64,000 bases of DNA, from the NCBI RefSeq assembly GCF_030161895.1, contig NZ_BSVB01000001.1, positions 2,108,001 to 2,172,000 on the forward strand. The letters are read 5' to 3'. The translations under genes and the position numbers were made by a program. Each line of letters starts with the position of its first letter. Position 1 is the stretch's first letter. Below, piece after piece: positions 10,701 through 19,927 of the stretch. Source of the stretch: Pseudolysinimonas kribbensis (GTDB lineage Bacteria; Actinomycetota; Actinomycetes; Actinomycetales; Microbacteriaceae). The notes beneath the pieces were generated by a model. It was not told the origin of the DNA and made no database searches. It was given only the letters and a program-made list of their open reading frames with translations.

Positions 10701-13165
10701 AGGTGAACGTCGACGGCGGCTCGGCCGTGCCCGCGACCGAGGGCGGCCCAACCGCCATCGTGCTCGGCACCCACGCCGGGTACGACGCCGTCGTGACCAA
10801 CGTCTACGACGGCGGACGCCTCGCGATCAGCAAGCTCGTGACGGGCGCGGGCGCCACCGACTACGGCACCGGCTCGTACACCGTCGGCGTCGACTGCAGC
10901 TACCGGGGCCAGCACGTCCAGACCACGACCGTGATCCTGCAGGCGGGCGAGACCCGCACGCTCGACCCGGTCATGCCCGCGGGCACGCAGTGCGCCCTGA
11001 GCGAGACGGACGCCGGCGGCGCGACGACGAACGCCGCGGACGCCTCGGTCGCGATCGCGGGCCCGAGCGGCCCGCAGACCGTGGGGCTGACGACCGCGGT
11101 GCTGACCAACCGCTTCGACACGGGCTCCGTCGAGCTCGACAAGACGATCACCGGCGCGGGCGCGTCCGCCTGGGGCACCGGGCCGTTCGAGGCGCAGCTG
11201 AGCTGCACCTGGCAGCGCAACGGCGAGCTCCTCACCATCCCGCTGCCGGACGCGGGCATCGTGACCCTCGACGCCGCGCACGACTACCGCGCGACGGTCT
11301 CCGGTCTCATCGGCGGCGCGAGCTGCCAGGCGCTCGAGACCGCGACCGGCGGATCGACGAGCTCGAGCGTCGGCGCGATGTCGCCGTCGACGGTGCCCGC
11401 GAACGGCACCGCGACGATCGGCATCACCAACACCTTCGACGTGCAGGACCTCGTGGTCACCAAGCAGCAGGAGGGCGACGGCGTCGACACCTACGGCAAC
11501 GGCACCTACATGGCCTCGCTGCTCTGCACCCTCGACCACGACGGTGCGAGCGTTGCGCTCGACCTCGGCGATCGCGCCACCCTCACGCTGTCGCCCGGCC
11601 ACTACACCCGCACGGTGAGCGGCCTCCCGGTCGGGGCGATCTGCACCGTCGACGAGACCGACCAGGGCGACGCCGTCACCCACGCGCTGTCGCCCGCGGA
11701 CGGCACCGTGACTCTGGCCGCCGGATCGCCGTCCGAGGTCACGATCGTCAACACCTTCCTGCTCGGATCGCTCTCGATCGACAAGGAGGCGACCGCGACG
11801 ATCGTGCAGGGCGCCACCGACTTCGACTACACGATGGATGTCGCCAACACCGGCGAGGTCGCCGCGGCCGGCGTGCACGTCGCCGACCCGCTCGACGACG
11901 ACCTCCGGGTGACCGGCATCGACGCGGCCGGTTGGAGCTGCGCGGTGACCGGCGCGGACGGCGACGGCTACGGCGGCACCCTCGCCTGCGACCTCGGCGC
12001 CGAGCCCGGCATCCTGCTCGGGGTGGGTGCCACCGCGCCGCGCATCACGGCGCACGTGAGCGTGCGCCCGCAGATCGCGCAGGACGACCTCGACAACACG
12101 GCCGCCGTCACGTCGACGACGCGCGTGGTGACCGGTGACGACGACACCGTCTCGCTCCCGGTCAAGTGGCTTGATGCGACGGTCACGCCGCAGTGCGTGA
12201 AGGACGCGCCGTGGCTGCAGTACTCCGTCGATGCGCGCAACGTCGACCTGTCGGGCAAGACCATGACCGTCGAGTGGCTCGACGGCGCCGGCACCGTCGT
12301 GCACACCGACACCGTTCCGCTCGAGGGCGGCGACCCGGATGCCGGTCCGATCACGGGCACGCTGCTCTGGCCGGGTGCCGCGGTCGACCCGTCGACGCAG
12401 CAGGGCATCCTGTGGCCGGGGTGGCGCGCCGCCGAGCCGGGGGAGACGCCGCAGTGGGAGAACCTCGTGCAGGACAGCACCCTGCCGGAGTACGGGCTGC
12501 GCGCGGACGGGTCGGTGCGGATCAGCATCAACCCGACCACGACGCTCGCGCTGACCTACCCGGCGGCGACCGCGAGCTGCGCCGACGCGCACGGCGACCC
12601 GGCGGCCTCGCTGTGGTTCACCAAGGACGTCTCCTCGACCAACGTGCCGGTCGGCACCACCGTCGACTACGTCATGAGGAGCGGCAACAGCGGCCTCGGC
12701 GCGGCCGACCAGGTCCAACTGGTCGACCCCATCCCGGCGACCCTCAAGGTGCTGTCGGTCGACCCGGCGCCGGCCGACGCGGGTCAGCCGTCCTGGCAGA
12801 GCTGCGAGGTGACGGGGCGAAACGGTTCCGGCTACGGCGGCACGCTGGTCTGCACGCTCGATCGTCCGCTCGGGGCGCTGCAGTCCGCACCCGCGGTCAC
12901 GCTGACGACCCTGCTGAGCCCCCACGCCGGCTTCGGGCCGATCACCAACACCGCGCACGTGACGGGCACCGACATCAGCGTCGACCTGCCGACGCTCGCC
13001 GACCCGGAGGACTCCGCGACGATCTGGACCGCGGGTGCGGCGCTCGCGTCGACGGGCGTCGACCCGCGGGCGCTCATCGCAGCCGCCGCGCTGCTCATGA
13101 TGATGGGCTTCGGCGCGCTGATCGCCGTGCGCCTGCGTCGCCGGACGCGGCGCGAGGCCCGCTAG
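4778..13165 (+). CDS. Giant secreted DUF11/DUF5979 repeat surface protein with LAXTG anchor (three frame breaks)
   Basis: Reconciled length is about 2,796 residues. The N-terminus (MRHLARSGRRT, then a hydrophobic stretch ending APAQAAD) is a clear Sec signal peptide. The long middle is a series of DUF11-like and other immunoglobulin-like beta repeats rich in Thr, Ala and Val, such as LTKTITPSAAKPIPAGG and TSPAGQTINWTL. Five DUF5979-type repeats follow at 10108-11760, then two more DUF11-type modules. The C-terminus has LASTG at 13043-13057, a hydrophobic helix and a basic tail (RLRRRTRREAR). LAXTG is the motif used by class E sortases, so I infer covalent cell-wall display. Frame breaks lie in C or G runs at about 5175-5178, 6830-6834 and 10427-10431; one extra base at each restores continuous homology. 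The role, probably adhesion or a surface layer, is inferred. No enzymatic domain is seen. Confidence 0.87.
10108..11760 (+). repeat. Five tandem DUF5979-type repeats within the surface protein
   Basis: Five units of about 105-115 residues recur. Each opens with a strand like L.VTK..TGAGA..YG.G.Y, has a central Cys in a pattern like ..L.C....G, a second conserved Cys before an ETD or ET.TGG segment, and closes with ITN.F or VTN.Y. Approximate starts are 10108, 10465, 10810, 11120 and 11440. The paired cysteines suggest a disulfide in each unit. The third frame break falls at the end of the first unit. Confidence 0.78.
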
Positions 13166-13599
13166 CCGTCCGGATGCCGCACGAGACTCCGCAGCGCCGC
13201 GACGAGGTCGCGTGCCGCGGATTCGTCGAGCCGTGACAGGAAGGCGGATTCGGCCGCAGCACGGGTTCGCTCGGCCCGCATGACGCGCGCGCGACCGGAT
13301 CCCGTGAGGACCAGGGCGTTGCGCCGTCGATCGCGCGGGTCCCGGCGGCGTTCCACGAGGCCGCTGCCCTCCAGCTCGTCGAGCATCGCGACGATCGTCG
13401 TGCGATCGACGCCGAGCCGCTCGCCGAGGGCGATCTGCGAGAGCGCGTCGTCCGCCGCGATCACGGAGAGCACGGCGAGCTGCCGGGCGGTGAGCCCGAG
13501 CGGGGCGAGGGCGGCATCCACCCGCTGGGCCAGCTGGGCGTATGCGGTCTTCAGCAGGAAGCCGAGCCGGTCGTCAAGCGGTGTCACGTCGGTCGCCAC
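13162..13599 (-). CDS. MarR-family transcriptional regulator
   Basis: A 145-residue winged-helix repressor. The recognition-helix region reads SQIALGERLGVDRTTIVAMLDELEG, followed by the wing RRRDPRDRRRNALVLT, which is typical of MarR. It is divergent from the LLM oxidoreductase at 13656, and the 56-bp gap holds a 15-bp palindrome that is a likely operator, so it probably represses itself and that gene. Its stop overlaps the stop of the surface-protein gene in a CTAG palindrome. The ligand is unknown. Confidence 0.92.
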   Translation of the reverse strand: MATDVTPLDDRLGFLLKTAYAQLAQRVDAALAPLGLTARQLAVLSVIAADDALSQIALGERLGVDRTTIVAMLDELEGSGLVERRRDPRDRRRNALVLTGSGRARVMRAERTRAAAESAFLSRLDESAARDLVAALRSLVRHPDG

Positions 13600-13618
13600 A
13601 CGGTGAATCCTATCGGCT

Positions 13619-13633
13619 CACTGATCATCAGTG
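13619..13633. promoter_or_regulatory. Palindromic operator between marR-type gene and LLM oxidoreductase
   Basis: CACTGATCATCAGTG is a perfect 7+1+7 palindrome in the divergent gap. It sits 20 bp upstream of the MarR start and 23 bp upstream of the oxidoreductase start, next to a possible -10 (TATCCT at 13644-13649). Binding by the adjacent MarR protein is inferred. Confidence 0.65.
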
Positions 13634-13655
13634 GTACTGACGGTATCCTCGCTCC

Positions 13656-14539
13656 ATGACGACCTTCGGAATCAAGACCGCACCCATGCACGTGAGCTAC
13701 GACGACATCGTGCGCGTCTGGCGGGAGGCGGATGAGCTCCCGGAGATCGCGGACGCGTGGCTGTGGGACCACCTGCTCCCGCTGGCCCCGCCCGCGGATG
13801 GTCCGATCTTCGAGGGCTGGACGCTGCTGAGCGCGCTGGCGGCGCAGACCGAACGACTCGGGCTCGGGCTGCTCGTCACGAGCAACCGACTGCGCTCGCC
13901 CGCGCACCTCGGCAAGATCGCCAGCACGGTCGACGCGATCTCGCACGGCCGTCTCACGATGGGCCTCGGCGTCGGCGGGACCGTCCAGCCCGCGGGGGTG
14001 GCGGGCTTCGCGACGAACCCCGCGGCCGCCGAGTACGCCGCCTACGGCGTCGACCTCGTGCCCGCCGCCGAGGGCGTGCGCCGGCTCATCGAGACGCTCG
14101 ACGTGCTCGACCGGATGTGGACGGGCGGCCCGTTCGACTTCGACGGACCGTTCAGCACGCTGCGCGGCACGGTCAACCGGCCCGCTCCGTCGCACCGTCC
14201 CCCGCTGCTCATCGGCGCGTGGGGCGACCGGATGCTGCGGCTCGTGGCCGAGCGCGCGGACGTGTGGAACATCCCCGGCCCGCCGCACACCACGGTCGAT
14301 GCGTTCGCCGAGCGCTCGCGGCGTCTCGACGCGCTGTGCGCCGAGCTCGGCCGCGATCCGTCCGGGCTCGGGCGCTCGGTTCAGCTCACCGTCGCCTACG
14401 ACGACCTGCCGGCGACCCGCTCGGTCGCGCGGCAGCTCATCGAGTCGGGGGCGAGCCACGTCGTCCTCAACCTCCCCGCGGGTATCCGCAGGGAATCGTG
14501 CGTCGGATCGTGGGGGAGGTCGTCGGACCGCTCAGCTGA
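13656..14539 (+). CDS. LLM-class F420/flavin-dependent oxidoreductase (one frame break)
   Basis: A luciferase-like TIM-barrel enzyme of about 294 residues. Family features include WLWDHLLPLAPPADGPIFEGW, LLSALAAQTERLGLGLLVTSNRLRSPA (shown in parts), the ASTVDAISHGRLTMGLGVGG region and LLIGAWGDRMLRLVAERADVWN. In actinobacteria such proteins usually use F420 or FMN; the substrate is not known. The frame breaks at about 14490: adding a G after GCGGG restores AGYPQGIVRRIVGEVVGPLS and a stop at 14537-14539. Divergent from, and probably regulated by, the MarR gene. It ends 8 bp from the convergent helicase. Confidence 0.85.
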
Positions 14540-14547
14540 TCGTGCGG

Positions 14548-16040
14548 CTAGCTGCCGGCGGGACGGCCGGAGCGCCGACCCGAGCGGCGCGGGTTGCCGG
14601 TCGGCGCCGCGGGACGCTGAGCACCGCCGCCCGAGGACCACACGGTCGTGCTGCCGCTGCGGGTGCTCGCGGCACCCGAGCGCTGGGGCGCGCCCGCCGC
14701 GGGGCGGCCGGAACGGTCGCGGCGGCTGCGGCCGCCGCCGTTCGGCGTCGCACCGGTGCCTGGCTGGGAGGAGCGCAGCGCGCGTTTGCGCTGCGCGTTC
14801 GCGCCGGTCGACCGACCGCCACCGCCGCCCTGCTGCTTCGGCGCCTGCGGAGCCGGCTTCACGTACGCGGCGACCTCGCCGACGAGCGCGGTCACGGCAT
14901 CCGAGGTCGCGGTCACGCGCTGGGTCGGCACCTTGATGCCGGCCTTGCGCAGCAGCTGCCCCAGGTCGCCCTCCTGCACGGGCAGGACGACCGTCACGAC
15001 ATCGCCGGCGGACCCGGCGCGCGCCGTGCGACCGCTGCGGTGCAGGTAGGCCTTGTGCTCGGTCGGCGGGTCGACGTGCACGACGAGCTCGATGTCATCC
15101 ACGTGCACACCGCGGGCGGCGACGTCGGTCGCCACGAGCACGCGGATCTCGCCCGCGCCGAACGCCGCGAGGTTGCGCTCGCGGTTCGCCTGCGACAGGT
15201 TGCCCTGCAGGTCGGCCGCCGGGATGCCGGACTCGGTCAGCGAACGCGCCAGCTTCTTGGCCTGGTGCTTGGTGCGCATGAACAGGATGCGCCGTCCGGT
15301 GCCCGAGGCGAGCGCGCGCACGAGCTCGTTCTTGGCGGTGAGGTCGGCGACCCCGAACACGTGGTGCGTCATGTCGACGACGGGCGAGTTCTCCTCGTCG
15401 ACCTCGTGCAGCATCGGGGAGTGCAGGAACCGGTTCACGAGCTTGTCGACGCCGCGGTCGAGCGTGGCGCTGAACAGCATCCGCTGCCCCTCGGCGGGGG
15501 TCGCGGCCATGATCCGGGTCACGCCGGGCAGGAAGCCGAGGTCGGCCATGTGGTCGGCCTCGTCGAGCACCGTGATCTCGATCGCGTCGAGGTGGGCCTG
15601 CTTCTGCTGCATCAGGTCCTCGAGCCGGCCGGGGCAGGCAACGACGATGTCGACGCCGGCCTTCAGGGCCGCGATCTGGCGGTTCGGCGAGACGCCGCCG
15701 AAGATCGTCGTCGTCGTGAGCCCGTAGGCCGCCGCGAGCGGGGCGATGACCGCCTCGATCTGCGTGGCGAGCTCACGGGTCGGGGCGAGCACGAGGCCGA
15801 GCGGGTGGCCGCCGCGGCGTGATCCGCCGGCGAGGCGGGTGCCGAGGCGGGCGACCATGGGGAGGGCGAACGCGAGCGTCTTGCCGGAGCCGGTGCGCCC
15901 GCGACCGAGCACGTCGCGTCCCGCGAGGGAGTCGGGCAGCGTGTCGGCCTGGATCGGGAAGGGGTGGTCTTGCCGTCGGCGCTGAGCACCTCGAGCAGGG
16001 GATACGGCACGCCGAGCGCGCCGAACGAGTTGTCGGACAT
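14548..16040 (-). CDS. DEAD-box ATP-dependent RNA helicase (one frame break)
   Basis: About 497 residues. The order is a short N-terminal Q-motif segment (FPIQADTLPDSLAGRDVLG), Walker A GRTGSGKT, the box VLDEADHMADLGF, the SAT motif FSATLDRG, and the second RecA domain with GRTARAGSAGDV. The C-terminal tail is Gly/Arg/Ser-rich and basic, as in RhlE-like helicases, and would help bind RNA. The start is the ATG at 16040 (MSDNSFGALGVPYPLLE). A C appears to be missing in the run at 15958-15962, which otherwise throws the Q motif out of frame. It probably remodels structured RNA during cold growth or ribosome assembly. Confidence 0.92.
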
Positions 16041-16198
16041 AGAGGTCTTTCGGGTGATGATGGGCGACCGTGCCGATGGGCACAGAAGTTCGCCGCAGAG
16101 AAGATGTCAGCCGGGCCCGGCTCTCAACGAGACCGCCGGGCGGCGAGGAAGCGTTCCACGACGCGGGCCGCACGATCGCGCGGCCGAACGCAACCGTA

Positions 16199-16813
16199 TC
16201 AGTACTTCCCGTCGTACGTCTCCCCGACGGGGATGTCGACCGTCACCGTGTCGCCGGCCGGCGCGAGCGGGCACGCCCATGCGGGGTCGTACGCGCACGA
16301 CGGGTTGTAGGCGAAGTTGAAGTCGAGCACGAGGGTGTTCGCGGCGGGGTCGGAGCCGAGGTCGGCGCCCTTGATCGTGTCGATGAGATAGCGGCCGCCG
16401 CCGTAGGTGCCGCCGGGCTTGCCGTGCAGGCCGTCCTTGACGGGGATGAACAGGCCGCCCCCGTAGCTGGTGAGGCGCCAGACGTCGAAGGAGCCGACAT
16501 CCGGGATCCGCACCACGCCCGCGCGGTCGAAGACGACCGTGCCGTCGGTGCCGGTCTCGTACTCGAACGCGCCCGGCTCGGCGGGCTCCAGCTCGACCTG
16601 GAACCGCCAGGCCGGGTCGTAGTCCGCGACCGGGAGGCCCGTGAAGCCCGCGCGGTCCTCCGGCAGCAGCGCGGTCGCCGGGTGATGGGCGAACAGCTCG
16701 TCGCGGCCGTCGCGCCAGATGCGGTGCGCGGTCGCCGGGTCGTCCTCGTCGCGCACGGCCTGGTAGAGCGCGAACACGGAACGCCGCCAGTCGACGACAT
16801 CGAGCGGGGTCAT
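16199..16813 (-). CDS. DUF1684 family protein
   Basis: A 204-residue predicted soluble protein with the conserved DUF1684 pattern: WRRSVFALYQAVR near the N-terminus, a central YGGGLFIPVKDG, GGTYGGGRYLIDTIKGAD, and the C-terminal NPSCAYDPAWACPLAP followed by LDFNFAYNP-type signatures. The two close Cys residues near the end are a family hallmark. The molecular function of the family is unknown. The ATG at 16813 overlaps the TGA of the SRPBCC gene (ATGA), so the two are translationally coupled. Confidence 0.85.
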   Translation of the reverse strand: MTPLDVVDWRRSVFALYQAVRDEDDPATAHRIWRDGRDELFAHHPATALLPEDRAGFTGLPVADYDPAWRFQVELEPAEPGAFEYETGTDGTVVFDRAGVVRIPDVGSFDVWRLTSYGGGLFIPVKDGLHGKPGGTYGGGRYLIDTIKGADLGSDPAANTLVLDFNFAYNPSCAYDPAWACPLAPAGDTVTVDIPVGETYDGKY

Positions 16814-17313
16814 CGTCCGAACCTCCTTGCGAACGTCGGGGCGAGCTTCTTCAGCCGGCCGCCCCGGTACTGCCACAGTTCCCACAGCACCGGCCAGAGC
16901 GGCACGGATGTCGGCCCCCGGACGTCGAGGCGGTCGCGGTACAGCGTCGCGGTGCGCTGTCCCGGGCCCGTCGAAGGAGCGTCGATCGCCGACACCGCCA
17001 TCCGGTGCCGCCAGAGCGTGAGTGCTGCGAGCGGACCGGTCACCGCGTGGCCGCGATCCTCGAGGATCCGCACGCCGTCGCGCTCGGCGCGCGCGAGGTC
17101 CATGACCTGCTCGCCCAAGGGCACGAGCCCGGAGATCGACGTGACCCGCAGCAGCGTGGGGCCGTCGGGCCACCGCTCGGGGAAGGTCGGCGGATCGATC
17201 GGCTCGACGTTGGCGAGCGGGTGGTAGACCTCGCGGAACACGTCCGGCGAGCGGATCGCCTCCCAGGCCGCGTCCGGCGGGCAGTCGAGCACGAGCTTGA
17301 GCTGGACGCGCAT
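16810..17313 (-). CDS. SRPBCC-fold (START-like) protein
   Basis: A 167-residue predicted cytoplasmic protein of the polyketide-cyclase/START-like fold. The N-terminal strand MRVQLKLVLDCPPDAAWEAI followed by SPDVFREVYHPL is the usual opening of SRPBCC proteins, and the C-terminal helix (LWELWQYRGGRLKKLAP) closes the cavity. The ligand is unknown. The ATG at 17313 fits the fold; longer reading would run into the divergent EVE gene. Coupled to the DUF1684 gene by a 4-bp overlap. Confidence 0.78.
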   Translation of the reverse strand: MRVQLKLVLDCPPDAAWEAIRSPDVFREVYHPLANVEPIDPPTFPERWPDGPTLLRVTSISGLVPLGEQVMDLARAERDGVRILEDRGHAVTGPLAALTLWRHRMAVSAIDAPSTGPGQRTATLYRDRLDVRGPTSVPLWPVLWELWQYRGGRLKKLAPTFARRFGR

Positions 17314-17358
17314 GTCCCCAGACTCGCACGTGTCGGGGGTCGGGGCCATGCTCCGGGC

Positions 17359-17786
17359 ATGCGGTATTGGCTCGGGGTCGTGCAGCGGGCGCACGTGCTC
17401 GTCGGCGTCGAGCTCGGCATCGCGCAGACGAACCACGGCGCCAAGGCCGGGATCGCGCGCATGGGGCCGGGCGACGGATTCGTCTTCTACTCGCCGAAGA
17501 CCTCCTACCCCGACGGAGACCCGCTCCAGGAGTTCACCGCGATCGGCCGGGTCGCGCCGGGGGAGCCCTGGCAGGCCGAGGATGGCGAGTGGCGCCCGTG
17601 GCGGCGCAAGGTCGACTACGACGGCGCCGCGCATCCGGTGCCGATCGCCCCCTGCTCGACGTGCTCGACCTCACCCGCGGCAACCGCAACTGGGGCTTCG
17701 CGATGCGTCGCGGTCACCTCGAGATGACGGAGCATGACTTCGCGGTCATCGTCCGCGAGATGGGCGCGGTTAGCCTGCTGGCGTGA
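17359..17786 (+). CDS. EVE domain protein (one frame break)
   Basis: About 142 residues. The start MRYWLGVVQRAHV, the GIAQTNHGAKAGIARMGPGD segment, FVFYSPKTSYPDGDPLQEFTAIG and the ending EMGAVSLLA match the EVE/UPF0310 family, which is related to PUA-like domains that bind modified bases in RNA or DNA. One C is missing in the run at 17647-17652; restoring it joins PIAP to LLDVLDLTRGNRNWG. The last codons overlap the next gene's GTG (GTGA). In other bacteria EVE proteins occur with modification-dependent defence, but no nuclease is next to this one. Confidence 0.85.
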
Positions 17787-18211
17787 ATGCGGCCTCCCAG
17801 TCCTCGTATCAGGTGCGGTTCGACTGGGGCGCGGCCGGTCGCGACGCGATCGCGGTGGATGCCGAGGCCGTCGTGTGGGTCGACCAGCTCGGCGGCGACC
17901 CGGGCGCGCGCACCCTCGAGCAGGCCGACGAGGTCGCCGCGTGGGCGCTCGCCGAGCAGGAGCGGCTCGGCGGGCGGTTCCGGATCGCCGTGGTCGCGGC
18001 CGGCGCGGCGCGCGACGACGGCACCCTCCGCTTCGCGGTCGAGGACCTGCTCGCGGCCGGTGCGATCATCGACGCGATCGCGGGCGTGGGCATCGACCAC
18101 CAGTCGCCGGAGGCCGCGGCGGCGGCCGCCGCGCACCGGGGGCTGAGGAACGCGACGCGGCACCTCGTGAATGCGTCGGTCAGCGCCCGGGAGTCCCGCG
18201 AGCTCGCCTGA
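17783..18211 (+). CDS. Short protein resembling 2-phosphosulfolactate phosphatase (ComB-like)
   Basis: A 142-residue predicted soluble protein. The opening SSYQVRFDWGAAGRDAI is like the start of ComB-type phosphatases, and the hydrophobic strand VVWVDQLG matches their VVVDVL strand. Segments RIAVVAAG and LRFAVEDLLAAGAII would follow the same fold. It is shorter than ComB proteins (about 230 residues) and lacks clear catalytic residues, so this may be a reduced or unrelated family. The GTG start at 17783 overlaps the EVE stop, so the two genes are coupled. Function is not assigned. Confidence 0.6.
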   Translation: MNAASQSSYQVRFDWGAAGRDAIAVDAEAVVWVDQLGGDPGARTLEQADEVAAWALAEQERLGGRFRIAVVAAGAARDDGTLRFAVEDLLAAGAIIDAIAGVGIDHQSPEAAAAAAAHRGLRNATRHLVNASVSARESRELA

Positions 18212-18250
18212 TCCGTCGCGCTGCTCGAGCGCCGACGTCGGAACGCGAAC

Positions 18251-18287
18251 GGGGGCCGGCGCCGCGTCGAACGCGCCGCCGGCCCCC
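18251..18287. terminator. Strong hairpin between convergent genes
   Basis: GGGGGCCGGC at 18251-18260 pairs with GCCGGCCCCC at 18278-18287, with further pairing inside. It lies between two convergent genes ending at 18211 and 18298. There is no clear T run, which is usual for bidirectional hairpin terminators in high-GC actinobacteria. Confidence 0.7.
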
Positions 18288-18297
18288 GAGATCCCGA

Positions 18298-19428
18298 TCA
18301 GCGCACGACGATGCCCTCGGCCCCCACGCCGTTCGGCACGGTCACGGAGCCGACCTCGGTCAGCGATCCATCGCCGGCGACGGAGAACTCGTCGACGATC
18401 CCGGCCGCACCGGTCTGGACGTAGAGGAAGGAGCCGTCGGGCGACACGGCCGCGTCGACCGTGCCCGCATCCGTCGGCGTCGTGGCCCCGCCGGCGATCC
18501 GGCCGTCACTCGAGTCGGTGTAGCGCGAGAGCGTGCCGCTGCCCGCGTTGCTGGTCCAGAACCGGTCGCCCGAGCCGACGATCCAGCAGGTTCCCTTCTG
18601 GCCGGTGGCCGACTCCGCGAGACGCGTGACCGTGCCGCTCGGCTGGATGGCGAACGTCGCGATCGTGTTCGTCCCGCTCTCGGTGGCGACGAGGTGGCCG
18701 CCGCGATCGAAGACGAAGCCGAACGGCGCCGCGCCCGCGAAGGTGCTGACCACGGGCCGCGCGCTCAGGCCGAGCAGCCCGTACGAGCGGAAGACGTCGA
18801 AGCCGCTGCCGCTGCCCTTGGTCGAGACGACCAGCTTCGACCCGTCCGGCGTGAAGGCGACCTCCGCGGCGGTGCTGACGAACTCGGGTGTGCTGTCCGG
18901 GAGCCCGAGCCGACGGTTCCCGCCGGGCAGCGGCGCGAGGTAGCCGCCCAGGTCGACGTACCCCTGCACGGACGCGCCGTGACGGGCGTTGAGCACGTAC
19001 ACCTCGTTGCCGTGCGACGTGACGCTCACCGGGAACTCGCCGCCCGAGGAGATCGTCTGCCGGCGAACGAGACGGTCCCCGACGATCCGGAAGGTCGTGA
19101 TCGTGTTGCTGCCCGCGTTGACGGTGATCAGGGTGTCGCCGACGATGGCGACGGCGCCCTGGCTGGCCGTGTGGTCGACGACCGAGCCGTCCAGCGCGCC
19201 GCCGGGGCCGCCGGTGGCGTAGACGCCGGCCTGGCTCAGCGTGCCGTTCGCCGCGCGGTCGTAGGCGACGATCTGGTTGCCGGATGCGTCATCCGTCTGG
19301 ACGAAGACCGTGCCGGCGGTCGGCGCCGGCCGCCCGTGCGTCGGGGCGGCGTCGGCGGCTCCGGCCGTGCCGGCCACCAGCGCGGCGGTGGCCGCTGCCA
19401 GGAGGCCCCAGCGGGTTGCGGTTCTCAT
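18298..19428 (-). CDS. Secreted beta-propeller protein (lactonase-like)
   Basis: 376 residues. The signal peptide runs MRTATRWGLL to about AGAADA. The rest is a seven-bladed propeller pattern with repeated segments such as IVAYDRAANGTL, TITTFRIVGDRL, VAFTPDGSKLVVST, GTLSRYTDSSDG and DAAVSPDGSFLYVQT. The closest recognisable group is the 6-phosphogluconolactonase-like (YncE/lactonase) propellers, but enzyme activity is not established for secreted members. A good ribosome binding site (GGAAGGA) precedes the ATG at 19428. It is divergent from the DUF427 gene and convergent with the ComB-like gene, with a hairpin between. Confidence 0.82.
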   Translation of the reverse strand: MRTATRWGLLAAATAALVAGTAGAADAAPTHGRPAPTAGTVFVQTDDASGNQIVAYDRAANGTLSQAGVYATGGPGGALDGSVVDHTASQGAVAIVGDTLITVNAGSNTITTFRIVGDRLVRRQTISSGGEFPVSVTSHGNEVYVLNARHGASVQGYVDLGGYLAPLPGGNRRLGLPDSTPEFVSTAAEVAFTPDGSKLVVSTKGSGSGFDVFRSYGLLGLSARPVVSTFAGAAPFGFVFDRGGHLVATESGTNTIATFAIQPSGTVTRLAESATGQKGTCWIVGSGDRFWTSNAGSGTLSRYTDSSDGRIAGGATTPTDAGTVDAAVSPDGSFLYVQTGAAGIVDEFSVAGDGSLTEVGSVTVPNGVGAEGIVVR

Positions 19429-19605
19429 GATTCTTCCTTCCGTCGTGCTCCGAGAGGCTCGGAGGGCCCGTGCCGTCGAGCGGCCGGGCACACCCCACGC
19501 TCGCTCATCCGGGCGCCGCCCGGACCGCGAAACCATTACGGTCACGTGACATGTCCGTGGCGGGGCGTCGGGAATCGAACGAGCCCTCCGCGGGTTCATA
19601 CCGAC

Positions 19606-19916
19606 ATGGCTACTGCAACGCTGAACGGAACCGTCATCGCCGAGGCTCCGGCCGAGGACATCATCCACATCGAGGGCAACGCCTACTTCCCGCCGTCGAG
19701 CGTGAAGGCGGAGTTCCTCGAGAACAGCCCCACCCCTACACCTGCCCGTGGAAGGGCGAGTGCCAGTACTTCTCGGTGAAGGACCCGGCCTCGGGCGAGC
19801 TGCTGCAGGATCGCGCCTGGAGCTATCCGACGCCGTACCCGACCGCGTTCGACCGCGTCGGCAAGGACTTCTCGAACTACGTCGCGTTCTGGAAGGACGT
19901 GCAGGTCACCGAGTGA
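19606..19916 (+). CDS. DUF427 family protein (one frame break)
   Basis: About 103 residues. MATATLNGTVIAEAP, the YFPPSSVKAEFLENS strand-loop, YTCPWKGECQYFSV and the aromatic DFSNYVAFWKDVQV match the small beta-barrel DUF427 family. The CPWKG motif with its nearby Cys is characteristic. Function is unknown. One C is missing in the run at 19733-19737: adding it joins ENSPTP to YTCPWKG. The ATG at 19606 is preceded by a 177-bp gap that should hold divergent promoters. Confidence 0.87.
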
Positions 19917-19927
19917 GGTGACCCTCG

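Noticed and set aside
10108..11760. DUF5979 repeat array as possible CRISPR or DNA tandem repeat
   Set aside because: Repetition is at protein level with diverged DNA; there are no uniform repeats and spacers.
17359..17786. EVE-domain gene as part of a modification-dependent restriction system
   Set aside because: No nuclease, methylase or McrB-like gene is nearby; the neighbours are housekeeping-like.
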